From NCBI GenBank assembly GCA_028287185.1, contig JAQBQD010000114.1, positions 1-64,000 on the forward strand: 64,000 nucleotides of DNA. The letters run 5' to 3'. The notes under the pieces were generated by a model. The model had not been told where the DNA came from, did no database searches, and saw nothing but the letters and a program-made list of their open reading frames with translations. Positions 16,803 to 25,109 of this stretch are shown here, one piece after another. Numbering within the stretch: position 1 is the first letter of the stretch; every line of letters starts with the position of its first letter. A program made the translations under genes and the position numbers. This stretch comes from Gemmatimonadota bacterium. GTDB taxonomy: Bacteria; Gemmatimonadota; Gemmatimonadetes; Longimicrobiales; Longimicrobiaceae.

Positions 16803-19634
16803 ATGATCCCCACCCGCCGCGCCCAGCGCGCCGCCTGCCTCTGCCTGCTCCTGTGGGCCGCCGCATGCGCGCCCAGGGGGCCCGCGCCCGCCGGCGAGCC
16901 CTACCCTCGCGGCGCCCGCCTGCCCGACGATAGCAGCGTGATCCGCGGCCGCCTGTGGAACGGGCTGTCGTACTACGTGCGCGCCAACCACGAGCCCCGC
17001 CGGCGCGCCGAGCTGCGCCTGGTGGTGAACGCGGGCTCCATCCTGGAGGACGAGGACCAGCGCGGGCTGGCGCACGTGGTGGAGCACATGGCCTTCAACG
17101 GCACCACGCACTTCGCCAAGAACGAGCTGGTGGACTACCTGGAGGGCGTGGGCATGCGCTTCGGGCCCGACATCAACGCCTACACCAGCTACGACGAGAC
17201 CGTGTACATGCTCACCCTGCCCACGGACAGCGCGGGGGTGCTGGACACGGGGATGCAGATCCTGCAGGACTGGGCCACGGGCATCACCTTCGACACGGCG
17301 GAGGTGCGCAAGGAGCGGGGCGTGGTGGTGGAGGAGTGGCGCCTGGGCCGGGGCGCCGCGGCCCGCGTGCAGGAGCGCCAGATGCCGGTGCTGTTCCGCC
17401 GCTCGCGCTACGCCAGCCGCAGCCCCATCGGCGACCCCGAGGTGGTGCGCCGCGCGCCGGTGGCGGCCATCGAGCGATTCTACCGCACCTGGTACCGCCC
17501 CGAGCTGATGGCGGTCGTGGCCGTGGGCGACTTCGACCCGAAGGCGATGGAGGCCAAGATCCGCACCTCGTTCGCCTGGATCGCGCCCAGCGCCAAGCCC
17601 CGGCCGCGCGAGCGCTTCTCGGTGCCCGGCCACGAGGGCACGCGCTACGCCGTGGCCAGCGACGCCGAGCTCACCTCGGCGATGGTGACGCTGGTGCACA
17701 CCACGCCTTCGCACGTGCGGCGCACGGCGGGCGAGTACCGCCGCGCCATCGTGGAGTCGCTGTACAGCGGGATGCTGAACGAGCGGCTGAACGAGCTCAC
17801 CCAGCGCCCCGGGGCCCCCTTCCTGGGCGTGTCGTCCTTCTCGGGCTCGCTGGTGCGCCCCGTGAACGCGGCCATGCTCACGGCCGAGGCGTCCGAGAAC
17901 GGGGTGGAGCGGGCACTGGCGTCCCTGCTCACCGAGGCGCAGCGGGTGGCGCGGCACGGCTTCACGGAGGGGGAGCTGGCGCGCGAGAAGGCCAACCAGC
18001 TCCGGAGCTGGGAGCAGATCTTCGCCGAGCGCGACAAGGCCACCTCGGGCCAGTTCGCCGGCGGCTACGCCTCGCACTACCTGTACGGCGGCCCGCTGCT
18101 GGACCTGGCGACGGAGTACCGGCTGCAGCAGGCGTACCTTCCCGGCGTGTCGCTGGACGAGGTGAACGCCCGCGCCCGGGAGCTGCTGGGCACCCGCGAC
18201 CGCACCGTGATGGCCAGCGTGCCCGCCAAGCCCGGCGTTCGCGTGCCCGACGAGGCGCGCCTGGCCGCCGTGGTGGACTCGGTGCGCCGCGCCGACGTGC
18301 AGCCGTACCGCGAGACGGACTCCGGCGCGGCGCTGATGGCCACCCTGCCCGCCCCCGGCCGCGTGGTGAGCGAGACGCGCATCCCCGAGGCGGGCGTCAC
18401 GCGCTGGACGCTTTCCAACGGCGCCCGCGTGGTGCTGCGCCCCACGGACTTCCGCGCGGACGAGATCCTGTTCATCGGGCGCGCCCCCGGCGGCACCTCG
18501 CTGGTTCCCGACTCGCTGTGGCTGGACGCGCAGACGGCGACGGCGGCGGTGCAGGTGGGCGGCGTGGGGACGCTCTCCGTGGTGGACCTGCAGAAGCGCC
18601 TGTCCGGCAAGGCGGCCAGCGTGGGCACGGACATCGACGAGCTGGCGCAGGGCGTCTCGGGCTACGCGGCGCCGCGCGACGTGGAGACGATGTTCCAGCT
18701 CGTGCACCTGTACTTCACGCAGCCGCGGCGCGACAGCTCGGCGTGGGAGGCGTACCGCGAGCGCGCCCGCGAGTCGTTCCGCAACCGCGGCGCCAGCCCC
18801 GAGGGGGCGTTCGTGGACAGCATCCAGAAGGTGCTCTCGCGCGACGACCCCCGGGGCCGGCCGCTGACGCCCGCCTCGTTCGACAGCCTGCGCCTGGACC
18901 GGGCGCTGGAGGTGTACCGCCGCCGCTTCGCCGACGCGGGGGGCTTCACCTTCTACCTGGTGGGCAACTTCTCGCCCGACTCGGTGCGCCCGCTGGTGGA
19001 GCGCTACCTGGCCAGCCTGCCCGCCACGGGCGCGCACGAGACCTGGCGCGACCGCGGCGTACGCCCCCCCACGGGCGTGGTGCGCCGCACGGTGCGCCGC
19101 GGGCTGGAGCCCAAGGCGCGCACGGAGCTGGTGTTCACGGGCGGGATGGAGTTCTCGCGCGCCTCGGGCGTGGCGCTGCGGGCGCTCTCGGACGTGCTGG
19201 AGATCCGCCTGCGCGAGCGGCTGCGCGAGGACCTGGGCGGCACCTACGGCGTGGGCGTGGGCGCCTCGTCGCAGCGCGACCCGGCGCCCATGTACCGCGT
19301 GTCCATCGACTTCGGCGCCGATCCCGGGCGGCTGGACGAGCTGACGCGCGTGGTCTTCCAGCAGATCGAGCTGCTGAAGCGCGACGGGCCCACGCCGCAG
19401 GAGCTGGACAAGGTGCGCGAGGAAATGCGCCGCGAGAAGGAGATCAGCCTGCGCGACAACGGCTGGTGGACCATGCAGCTCGTGAGCTACGACCGCCTGG
19501 GATGGGACCTGCGCTCCATCACCGACGCCGCGGACGCCCCCGCCCCCGTTACCGCCGAGCTGGTGCGCCAGGCCGCGCGCCGGTACCTCGATCCGCAGAG
19601 CTACGTGCAGGTGTCGCTGCTGCCGGAACGGTAG
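16803..19634 (+). CDS. M16-family zinc metallopeptidase lipoprotein (two-domain, PqqL-like)
   Basis: 943 residues. The ATG at 16803 gives a signal peptide ending in a lipobox (LLLWAAAC), so it is lipid-anchored. The inverted zinc motif HxxEH is HVVEHMAFNGT (His91, Glu94, His95), with the distal Glu in ERGVVVEEW about 80 residues later. Two M16 peptidase-like halves plus inactive C-terminal domains fill the length; the second half (from RWTLSNGARVVLRPTDF) repeats the fold without the HxxEH. Such proteins degrade peptides in the periplasm. The gene starts 20 bases after the CHAD-CYTH gene on the same strand and may be read through from it. Confidence 0.9.
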   Translation: MIPTRRAQRAACLCLLLWAAACAPRGPAPAGEPYPRGARLPDDSSVIRGRLWNGLSYYVRANHEPRRRAELRLVVNAGSILEDEDQRGLAHVVEHMAFNGTTHFAKNELVDYLEGVGMRFGPDINAYTSYDETVYMLTLPTDSAGVLDTGMQILQDWATGITFDTAEVRKERGVVVEEWRLGRGAAARVQERQMPVLFRRSRYASRSPIGDPEVVRRAPVAAIERFYRTWYRPELMAVVAVGDFDPKAMEAKIRTSFAWIAPSAKPRPRERFSVPGHEGTRYAVASDAELTSAMVTLVHTTPSHVRRTAGEYRRAIVESLYSGMLNERLNELTQRPGAPFLGVSSFSGSLVRPVNAAMLTAEASENGVERALASLLTEAQRVARHGFTEGELAREKANQLRSWEQIFAERDKATSGQFAGGYASHYLYGGPLLDLATEYRLQQAYLPGVSLDEVNARARELLGTRDRTVMASVPAKPGVRVPDEARLAAVVDSVRRADVQPYRETDSGAALMATLPAPGRVVSETRIPEAGVTRWTLSNGARVVLRPTDFRADEILFIGRAPGGTSLVPDSLWLDAQTATAAVQVGGVGTLSVVDLQKRLSGKAASVGTDIDELAQGVSGYAAPRDVETMFQLVHLYFTQPRRDSSAWEAYRERARESFRNRGASPEGAFVDSIQKVLSRDDPRGRPLTPASFDSLRLDRALEVYRRRFADAGGFTFYLVGNFSPDSVRPLVERYLASLPATGAHETWRDRGVRPPTGVVRRTVRRGLEPKARTELVFTGGMEFSRASGVALRALSDVLEIRLRERLREDLGGTYGVGVGASSQRDPAPMYRVSIDFGADPGRLDELTRVVFQQIELLKRDGPTPQELDKVREEMRREKEISLRDNGWWTMQLVSYDRLGWDLRSITDAADAPAPVTAELVRQAARRYLDPQSYVQVSLLPER

Positions 19635-19651
19635 GGACCCCTCAAGAGGCC

Positions 19652-19750
19652 CTCACCCGACGGCCTGCGACCCGCCAGGCTCGCACGCAGGCGGGAGTAG
19701 GGAAGTGCTTCCGGGCTCCGCGCGGATAGAAATGCCTCCAGTCGGGACCG
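19652..19750. repeat. Diverged member of the dispersed repeat family
   Basis: The segment starts GAGGCCCTCACCCG, like copy A at 3917, and continues with GCGGGAGTAGGGAAGT and, further on, CTCCGCGCGGATAG. Similarity to copies A and B is patchy, with an apparent deletion of the central part. It fills part of the 283-base gap (19635-19917) after the M16 peptidase gene; no terminator or gene was seen in the rest. Confidence 0.35.
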
Positions 19751-19917
19751 GGACGGGTGGTCGGCGGATTTCTACGGGTTGTGGACAAGTGCCTTCGCGC
19801 ACGCCACTTTGCAGATGCGCGGGCAGCGCGGGGGCGCCAACGGAGCGTCGCCGGGTGTCGTTCGATCGGTGGCCCGCGCGTGCTTGACGAGCATCCACCC
19901 CGGCAGGAGCGCGGCGC

Positions 19918-20406
19918 ATGCATCCCAACGAAGAGCTGGTCCGGAGGCTGTACGACGCGCTGAACGCGCACGACGCGGCGGCGATGACGGCCTGCTACGC
20001 GCCCGACGCGGTGTTCAGCGACCCGGCGTTCGGCGAGCTGGCGGGCGCGGAGGTGGGGGCCATGTGGAGCATGCTGTGCTCGCGCGGCAAGGACCTGCGC
20101 GCGACGGTGGATGCCGTGCGCGCCGACGACGAGACGGGCAGCGCCGAGTGGGAGGCGCGCTACACCTACTCCGGCTCGCGCCGCCCGGTGCACAACGTCA
20201 TCTCGGCCACCTACCGCTTTCGCGACGGGCTGATCGTGGAGCACCGCGACAGCTTCGACCTGTGGAAGTGGATGGGCCAGGCGCTGGGCCCCGCCGGCAC
20301 GCTCCTGGGCTGGACCCCGGTCATGCAGGCCCGCGTGCGCGGTGGCGCCCGCGCCGCCCTGAGCAGCTACATCGGCCGCCAGCCGGAGCCCCAGCCCGTC
20401 GCCTGA
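19918..20406 (+). CDS. SnoaL/NTF2-like protein
   Basis: 162 residues. The N-terminus MHPNEELVRRLYDALNAHDAAAMTACYAPDAVFSDPAFGEL is the classic SnoaL/ketosteroid-isomerase-like opening (helix, 'A-x-x-x-x-Y-x-x-D-x-x-F-x-D-P-x-F'). It is followed by a curved sheet (TGSAEWEARYTYSG, RPVHNVISATYRFRDGLIVEHRDSFDLWKW), where the last block is the family's 'I-x-x-x-x-D-x-F-D-x-x-x-W' signature. Members bind or isomerise small hydrophobic ligands; the substrate here is unknown. GGCAGGAGCG ahead of the ATG serves as binding site. It stands alone, convergent with ubiB. Confidence 0.85.
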   Translation: MHPNEELVRRLYDALNAHDAAAMTACYAPDAVFSDPAFGELAGAEVGAMWSMLCSRGKDLRATVDAVRADDETGSAEWEARYTYSGSRRPVHNVISATYRFRDGLIVEHRDSFDLWKWMGQALGPAGTLLGWTPVMQARVRGGARAALSSYIGRQPEPQPVA

Positions 20407-20424
20407 GGCCGATCGCACGATGCA

Positions 20425-20452
20425 CGGAGGCCGATCCCGAACTCGGCCTCCG
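20425..20452 (+). terminator. Hairpin terminator after the SnoaL-like gene
   Basis: A perfect 10-base stem (CGGAGGCCGA 20425-20434 with TCGGCCTCCG 20443-20452, loop tcccgaac) lies 19 bases after the stop. There is no T run. Confidence 0.55.
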
Positions 20453-20594
20453 GCACCCGATGGATTCGGCGGTGCACACGGACGGCCGGCGGCGGGCTTC
20501 GTTCCTACGGCGGCCCCGGGTTTCGACCCCGAGGGCGAGCGCGCTGACCGATGCACGTCCATCGAGGAAGTGTCGGGATGGCTTCGGATGAAAC

Positions 20595-20634
20595 AGAAGC
20601 GGGGGATGCGCACCGGAGCGCATCCCCCGCTTCT
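20595..20634. terminator. 17-base-stem hairpin between convergent genes, probably ending ubiB
   Basis: A perfect inverted repeat pairs 20595-20611 with 20618-20634 (loop accgga). On the minus strand it is followed by GTTTC, so it best fits termination of the ubiB transcript, 66 bases past that stop. Together with the hairpin at 20425-20452 it gives each convergent gene its own terminator. Confidence 0.65.
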
Positions 20635-20699
20635 CATCCTGCGCCCCTGCCCTGGACGTCGTCGGCCGGACGAACCCCGCAATCCACAGAAGCGACCGG

Positions 20700-22382
20700 C
20701 TACGTGCCCTTCCGCCGGTGGTGCGTGACGTCGTTGTGGATGATCGTGCCGACCAGGGCCAGGCCGATGACGGCGGCGATCAGGAAGAGCACGGTCGCCA
20801 GCGCGGGATAGCCCAGCAGCGTGTAGCGCGTCGGAATGCGCATGATCATGGCGGCGCCCATGATGAGCGCGGCGATGATCACGCCCATGGCGATGCGGTT
20901 GCTGATCTTCTGCATGCCGGCCAGCACCCACGTCTCCTCGGGCACGCGGATGCGCAGCTCGAACTCGTTGGCGGCCACGCGGTCCAGCACCTGGTTCACG
21001 CGGTGCGGTAGGCGCTGCACGAAGTCGTTCATCTCCAGCACGTTGGCGAAGAGCGCGGCGGGAGATGCGCTCTTCAGCAGGCGCCGCTGCATGAGCTGTG
21101 TGGCGTTGCGGCGGATGGCGGAGTTGGGGTCGAAGCCCGGCTCCAGCGTGCGGCCCACCTGGTCCAGCGCCAGCAGCGCGCGCCCCAGCATGGTCATCTC
21201 CACCGGCAGGCGCAGCCCGCACTCGGCGGCCCGGCGCGCCACCTCCAGCATCACCAGCCCCACCTGCAGGCGGCCCGACGAGGCGCCCGCGTGGTAGCGC
21301 GCGGTAAGGTCCACGCTGCCGCGGATGAAGTCGTCGCGGCGGAACTCGGCGCGCGTCTCGCCGAACGCGATGGCCGCCTGCGCCGCCTCCTCGCCGCGGC
21401 CCTCGCTGATGGCCAGCACCAGCCGCAGCAGCCGCTCCTGCAGCTCGGGCCCCAGGTGGCCCACCATCCCCAGGTCGATCAGCGCCAGGCGCCCGTCGTC
21501 GGTGATGAAGACGTTGCCGGCGTGCGGGTCGGCGTGGAAGAAGCCGTCCACCAGGATCTGCTTGAGGTAGGCGTCGAACAGCTCGTCCGCCAGCGCGGCG
21601 CCGTCCAGCTCCATGCGCGCCAGGGGCGAGAGCGCGGTGATCTTGCGGCCGCGCACGTACTCCATGGTCAGCACGCGCCCCGAGGTGTAGCCGTCCACGG
21701 GCGTGGGCACCACGATGCGCTCGAACTCGGCGAGGTTGGCGGCCAGCGTGGTGAGGTTGTCGGCCTCGCGCCGGTAGTCCAGCTCCAGCAGCAGCCCGCG
21801 GCGCAGCTCCTCCAGCACGCGCCCGAACTCGTACTGGCGGCCGGCCTGGGTGTGGCGGTCGGCGAACTGGGCGATCTCGGCCAGCGCGTCCAGGTCGGCC
21901 ACGATGCGCTCGCGCACGCCCGGGCGCTGCACCTTGACCGCCACCTCGCGCCCGTCGCGCAGCGCGGCCCGGTGCACCTGCCCCAGGGACGCCGCCGCGA
22001 TGGGCTCGCGGTCGAAGCGCGCGAACGCCTTGGACAGCCGCACCCCCAGCTCGGTGGTGACGATCGTCTCCACCTCGTCCCACGCGAACGGCTCCACGCG
22101 GTCCTGCAGCCGCGCCAGCGCCGCCGCCCACGAGGGGGGCACCAGGTCGGGGCGGGTGGAAAGGAGCTGGCCCAGCTTGATGAAGGTGGGCCCCAGGCGC
22201 TCCAGGTCGTCCGCCAGGTCGGTGGCTTCGGGCGGCGGGGCCTCGGCCGCGGCATTGGCGGCCTCGTCCAGCGCGTCCTCCAGCCCCGCGCTGCGCACGG
22301 CGTCGCTGCGGCCGTACTTGAAGAGCATGCGGGCCAGCTCGCGATACAGCTTCAGGTGCTCGGGATTGAGCGAGATCCCCAT
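20700..22382 (-). CDS. ubiB: UbiB/ABC1-family atypical protein kinase-like membrane protein
   Basis: 560 residues. The start at 22382 (MGISLNPEHLKLYRELARML) follows GGAGAGGGACGG; the longer frame to 22583 has no binding site and an odd composition. Kinase-like blocks in order: KxGQ as FIKLGQLLSTRPDLVP, the Ala-rich loop AAASLGQVHRA, the VAVKVQRPG lysine, the ExD block LELDYRREADN, the HADPHAGN catalytic loop and the LIDLGMVG Asp. Two C-terminal membrane helices (GVIIAALIMGAAMI, ALATVLFLIAAVIGLALVG) complete the UbiB pattern. UbiB proteins act as ATPases that help move or present ubiquinone or menaquinone precursors in the membrane. Confidence 0.9.
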   Translation of the reverse strand: MGISLNPEHLKLYRELARMLFKYGRSDAVRSAGLEDALDEAANAAAEAPPPEATDLADDLERLGPTFIKLGQLLSTRPDLVPPSWAAALARLQDRVEPFAWDEVETIVTTELGVRLSKAFARFDREPIAAASLGQVHRAALRDGREVAVKVQRPGVRERIVADLDALAEIAQFADRHTQAGRQYEFGRVLEELRRGLLLELDYRREADNLTTLAANLAEFERIVVPTPVDGYTSGRVLTMEYVRGRKITALSPLARMELDGAALADELFDAYLKQILVDGFFHADPHAGNVFITDDGRLALIDLGMVGHLGPELQERLLRLVLAISEGRGEEAAQAAIAFGETRAEFRRDDFIRGSVDLTARYHAGASSGRLQVGLVMLEVARRAAECGLRLPVEMTMLGRALLALDQVGRTLEPGFDPNSAIRRNATQLMQRRLLKSASPAALFANVLEMNDFVQRLPHRVNQVLDRVAANEFELRIRVPEETWVLAGMQKISNRIAMGVIIAALIMGAAMIMRIPTRYTLLGYPALATVLFLIAAVIGLALVGTIIHNDVTHHRRKGT

Positions 22383-22987
22383 CTTCCGTCCCTCTCCGGT
22401 GGCCGGCCCCGCGCGGCGGGGCGCCGTCGTCCGCCCGGGCCGGCCTCGCGGCGGCCCACGCAAATGCCGGCGACGAAAGCACGAAGCGTGCTTGCGGCCC
22501 CCGACGGCGTTTTGGGGAGATCTGCGATGCCCGGCGCGCGGCTGGGGACTGAGTTCCGCCGACGTGGATCGGTCCGTCGCCAAGGGCGGCGCCGGAAGAA
22601 GATCCCGCGCCGCCTCCGCGCATCACCCCGCCCCGTCCCGTTGTCCGCCGCCTGAGCGGTGCCCACGGGGGGCGGGGTTTTCTTCGATGGCAGCCCCAGG
22701 TGTCCAACCCGAGGCGGAGCGCGGCACCGAGCCTCACCTCCGCTCCACCGAGGACCGATCACCCGCCCCTCGCATTCGCTCTCCCCCGCTCCAAACGTTC
22801 GATCTACCCGTCCGTACTCGCCAGACTCCTCCGCCAACGTCCCTTCACCTTCCCACGTAGGTCGAACGCCGACAAATCGTTAGACCGTTGCGGATGGATG
22901 GGGGAACCCCGCGTGGAAACGTCATGCGCGCGGGAACGGGCTAGAGTTTGTCCGCGGGCGTGCCGAACGGCCGACCGAACGAAACCC
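22383..22987. other. 605-base region between ubiB and the lacI-type operon
   Basis: No gene with a binding site or known domain was seen on either strand. The region holds ubiB's upstream sequence, a plus-strand hairpin with a T tract (22625-22685, listed separately) and unremarkable sequence up to the operon promoter. Confidence 0.4.
22625..22685 (+). terminator. Plus-strand T-tailed hairpin with no gene upstream on that strand
   Basis: ACCCCGCCCC (22625-22634) pairs with GGGGCGGGGT (22669-22678) around a GC-rich inner hairpin and is followed by TTTCTTC. It is one of the few hairpins in this window with a run of Ts. The only nearby upstream gene, ubiB, is on the other strand, so the transcript it would end is unknown. 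Confidence 0.45.
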
Positions 22988-23041
22988 TTGACATGACCGT
23001 TGCCAATACGTATTAACTACTTCACTCGCCAATACGTATTA
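22988..23041 (+). promoter_or_regulatory. Sigma-70-type promoter with twin operators for the lacI-type operon
   Basis: TTGACA (22988-22993) and TATTAA (23011-23016) are 17 bases apart. The 14-mer GCCAATACGTATTA occurs twice, at 23002-23015 and 23028-23041, exactly 26 bases apart; each contains the self-complementary AATACGTATT. The first copy overlaps the -10 element and the second lies just past the expected transcription start near 23023. This is a textbook layout for repression by a LacI-type dimer or tetramer, most simply the product of the adjacent gene. Confidence 0.8.
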
Positions 23042-23055
23042 GCAACTCCGGGCAG

Positions 23056-24093
23056 ATGACTCCGCGCAGCCACGCATCCCGCTCCATCACCACGCACGAC
23101 GTCGCCGCCCACGCCGGGGTCAGCCAGGCGACGGTGTCGCTGGTGCTGGGCGGCAACCCGCGGGCGCGGGTGGCGCAGGCCACGCGCGAGCGGGTGGTGC
23201 GGGCGGCGCGGGACCTTGGGTACCGGCCCAACATCGTGGCGCGCAGCCTGGTGCGGGGCCGCAGCTACACCATCGGCGTGGTGGTGCCGGAGCTGTCGAA
23301 CCCCTTCTTCCTGGACGTGGTGTCGGGCATCCAGAAGGTGGCGGTGGAGGCGGGGTACGCCGTGCTGCTGTGCGACGCCCGCGACACCTCGCCCGGGCGC
23401 CACCTGGAGGCGCTTCGCGGGCGCCAGGTGGACGGCATCGTGATCGACGCCCTGGGCGCCGAGTCGCTGCCGGCCGACGCGCTGGACGGGCTGGAGGTGG
23501 TGCTGGTGGACGAGCCCAGCGAGCGCTGGCCGGGCGTGGCGAGCGACGCGCCGGGTGCGGGCCGCCTGGCCGCCGAGCACCTGCTGGGCCTGGGCCACCG
23601 CCGCATCGCCTTCGTGGGCCCCGCCACCGACGTGCACACCTTCCGCATGCGCGAGCGCGGCTTCGTGGCGCGGCTTCGGGAAGACGGAATCTCCCTCCCG
23701 TCCGACTGGCTCCGCCGCGCGCAGCCCTCCATCGCCGCCGGGCAGGCGGCCATGCGGGCGCTGCTGGCAATGAAGGACGGCCGCCCCACCGCCGTCTTCT
23801 GCGCCAACGACCTGCTGGCGCTGGGGGCGCTGAAGGCCTGCCTGGCCGCCGGCGTCCGCGTGCCCGCCGAGATGTCGCTGGTGGGCTGCGACGACATCGA
23901 GCTGGCCCGGGTGGTGACGCCGGAGCTGACCACCGTGGCCGTGCCGGCCCGCGAGCTGGGCGCCCGCGCCGCCCGCATCCTGCTGCGCCGCCTGGAGAAG
24001 CCGTCCGAGCCGCACAAGCCCCAGAAGCCGCTTCCCGTGCGCCTGGCCGTGCGCGGAACGACCGCCCGACCCCAACCGGAAACCGAGCGCTGA
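23056..24093 (+). CDS. LacI-family transcriptional regulator
   Basis: 345 residues. Residues 11-35 are the LacI helix-turn-helix (THDVAAHAGVSQATVSLVLGG), followed by the hinge YRPNIVARSLVRG. A periplasmic-binding-protein-like domain follows (IGVVVPELSNPFFLDVVSGI, then GHRRIAFVGP, TAVFCANDLLALGAL, LVGCDDIELARVVTPELTTV). The effector-binding fold is intact but the ligand cannot be read from the sequence. It is the first gene of a six-gene operon of lipid-type enzymes plus a transporter, unusual partners for a LacI protein. Twin AATACGTATT operators overlap its own promoter, so negative autoregulation is likely. Confidence 0.9.
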   Translation: MTPRSHASRSITTHDVAAHAGVSQATVSLVLGGNPRARVAQATRERVVRAARDLGYRPNIVARSLVRGRSYTIGVVVPELSNPFFLDVVSGIQKVAVEAGYAVLLCDARDTSPGRHLEALRGRQVDGIVIDALGAESLPADALDGLEVVLVDEPSERWPGVASDAPGAGRLAAEHLLGLGHRRIAFVGPATDVHTFRMRERGFVARLREDGISLPSDWLRRAQPSIAAGQAAMRALLAMKDGRPTAVFCANDLLALGALKACLAAGVRVPAEMSLVGCDDIELARVVTPELTTVAVPARELGARAARILLRRLEKPSEPHKPQKPLPVRLAVRGTTARPQPETER

Positions 24094-25109
24094 TGCGCCA
24101 CGCCACCATCACCGGCACCGGCAGCCACGTGCCCGCGCGCGTGCTGACCAACGCGGACCTTTCCGCCATGCTGGGCGAGGACGTGGACCCCTTCGTCCGC
24201 GGCACGCTGGGCATCCGCGAGCGCCACGTGTGCGGGCCAAACGAGTCCACCGCCGACCTGGCGCAGGCCGCCGCCCTGCGCGCGCTGGAGGACGCCGGCA
24301 TCACCGCGGCCGACGTCGACCTCCTGATCGTATCCACCGACACGCCCGAGTACGTCTCCCCCGCCACCGCCTCGGTGCTGCACGGACGGCTGGGGATGGC
24401 CGGCCGCACCGGCACCTTCGACGTGAACAGCGCCTGCGCCGGCTTTGCGACGGCGCTGGACGTGGCGTGGAAGTACCTGCGTGCCGACGAGCGCTACTCG
24501 CGCATCCTGGTGGTCGCCGTCTACGCCATGTCGCGCTACCTGGACTACGCCGACAAGAAGACGGCCACCATCTTCGCGGACGGCGCCGGCGCGGTGGTGG
24601 TGGAGGCGTCCGACGCGCCGGGCATCCTGGCGTCCGAGCTGTTCGCGGACGGCTCGCTGTCGCACGGCATGGGCATCTTCGCGGGCGGGACCGCGGAGCC
24701 GGTGACGGACGCCGTGCTGCGCGAGGGCTACCGCAACCGGCTGCGCTTCGTGGAGAAGTATCCCAAAGAGGTGAACGAGGAAGGGTGGCCGCGCATCGCC
24801 CGCAGCGTCCTCGAACGCGCCGGGGCCACGGTGGACGAGGTCGACCTCTGGCTGTGGACGCAGGTGAACCGCTCCACCATCGAGGTGGTGATGGACCGCC
24901 TGGGGCTGGGGATGGCCAAGGCGCACACGGTGATGGACAAGTGGGGATACACGGGCAGCGCGTGCCTGCCGATGGCCCTGGACGACGCCGTGAAGGCGGG
25001 CCGGCTGAAGGAGGGCGACCTGGTCGTCCTCACCGGATCGGGCGCCGGGCTCTCGATGGGATGCGTGGCGCTGCGCTGGAGCACCGCCGGGGTCGCCGCC
25101 CATGTCTGA
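24093..25109 (+). CDS. KAS III-like (FabH-related) condensing enzyme or acyltransferase lacking the usual His and Asn
   Basis: 338 residues with the thiolase fold of FabH. The nucleophile is Cys115 in FDVNSACAGFATAL. Aligned by eye with E. coli FabH, the catalytic His (in PHQAN) is Thr256 (WTQVN) and the catalytic Asn (in HGNTSA) is Tyr286 (WGYTGSA). The blocks around both are otherwise well kept (VDEVDLWLWTQVNR, MDKWGYTGSACLPMALDDAV), pointing to a distinct conserved subfamily rather than decay. Without His/Asn, decarboxylative condensation of malonyl-ACP is unlikely; acyl transfer is a reasonable guess. Its ATG overlaps the lacI stop (TGATG), and its end overlaps the acyl-CoA synthetase start by 8 bases. 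Confidence 0.85.
   Translation: MRHATITGTGSHVPARVLTNADLSAMLGEDVDPFVRGTLGIRERHVCGPNESTADLAQAAALRALEDAGITAADVDLLIVSTDTPEYVSPATASVLHGRLGMAGRTGTFDVNSACAGFATALDVAWKYLRADERYSRILVVAVYAMSRYLDYADKKTATIFADGAGAVVVEASDAPGILASELFADGSLSHGMGIFAGGTAEPVTDAVLREGYRNRLRFVEKYPKEVNEEGWPRIARSVLERAGATVDEVDLWLWTQVNRSTIEVVMDRLGLGMAKAHTVMDKWGYTGSACLPMALDDAVKAGRLKEGDLVVLTGSGAGLSMGCVALRWSTAGVAAHV

Noticed and set aside
11558-16813. Two overlapping open frames of more than 1700 codons on opposite strands
   Set aside because: They are concatenations of true genes with stop-poor GC-rich shadow. The S9 peptidase (11651-14653, minus) and the sixA/CHAD-CYTH genes (14871-16783, plus) account for the coding parts, each with its own start and known motifs.
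19642-22737. 1031-codon minus-strand frame across ubiB and its downstream region
   Set aside because: It runs in a different frame from ubiB over the same DNA, is Arg/Gly/Ala-rich without any motif, and has no binding site; it is an antisense or frame shadow.
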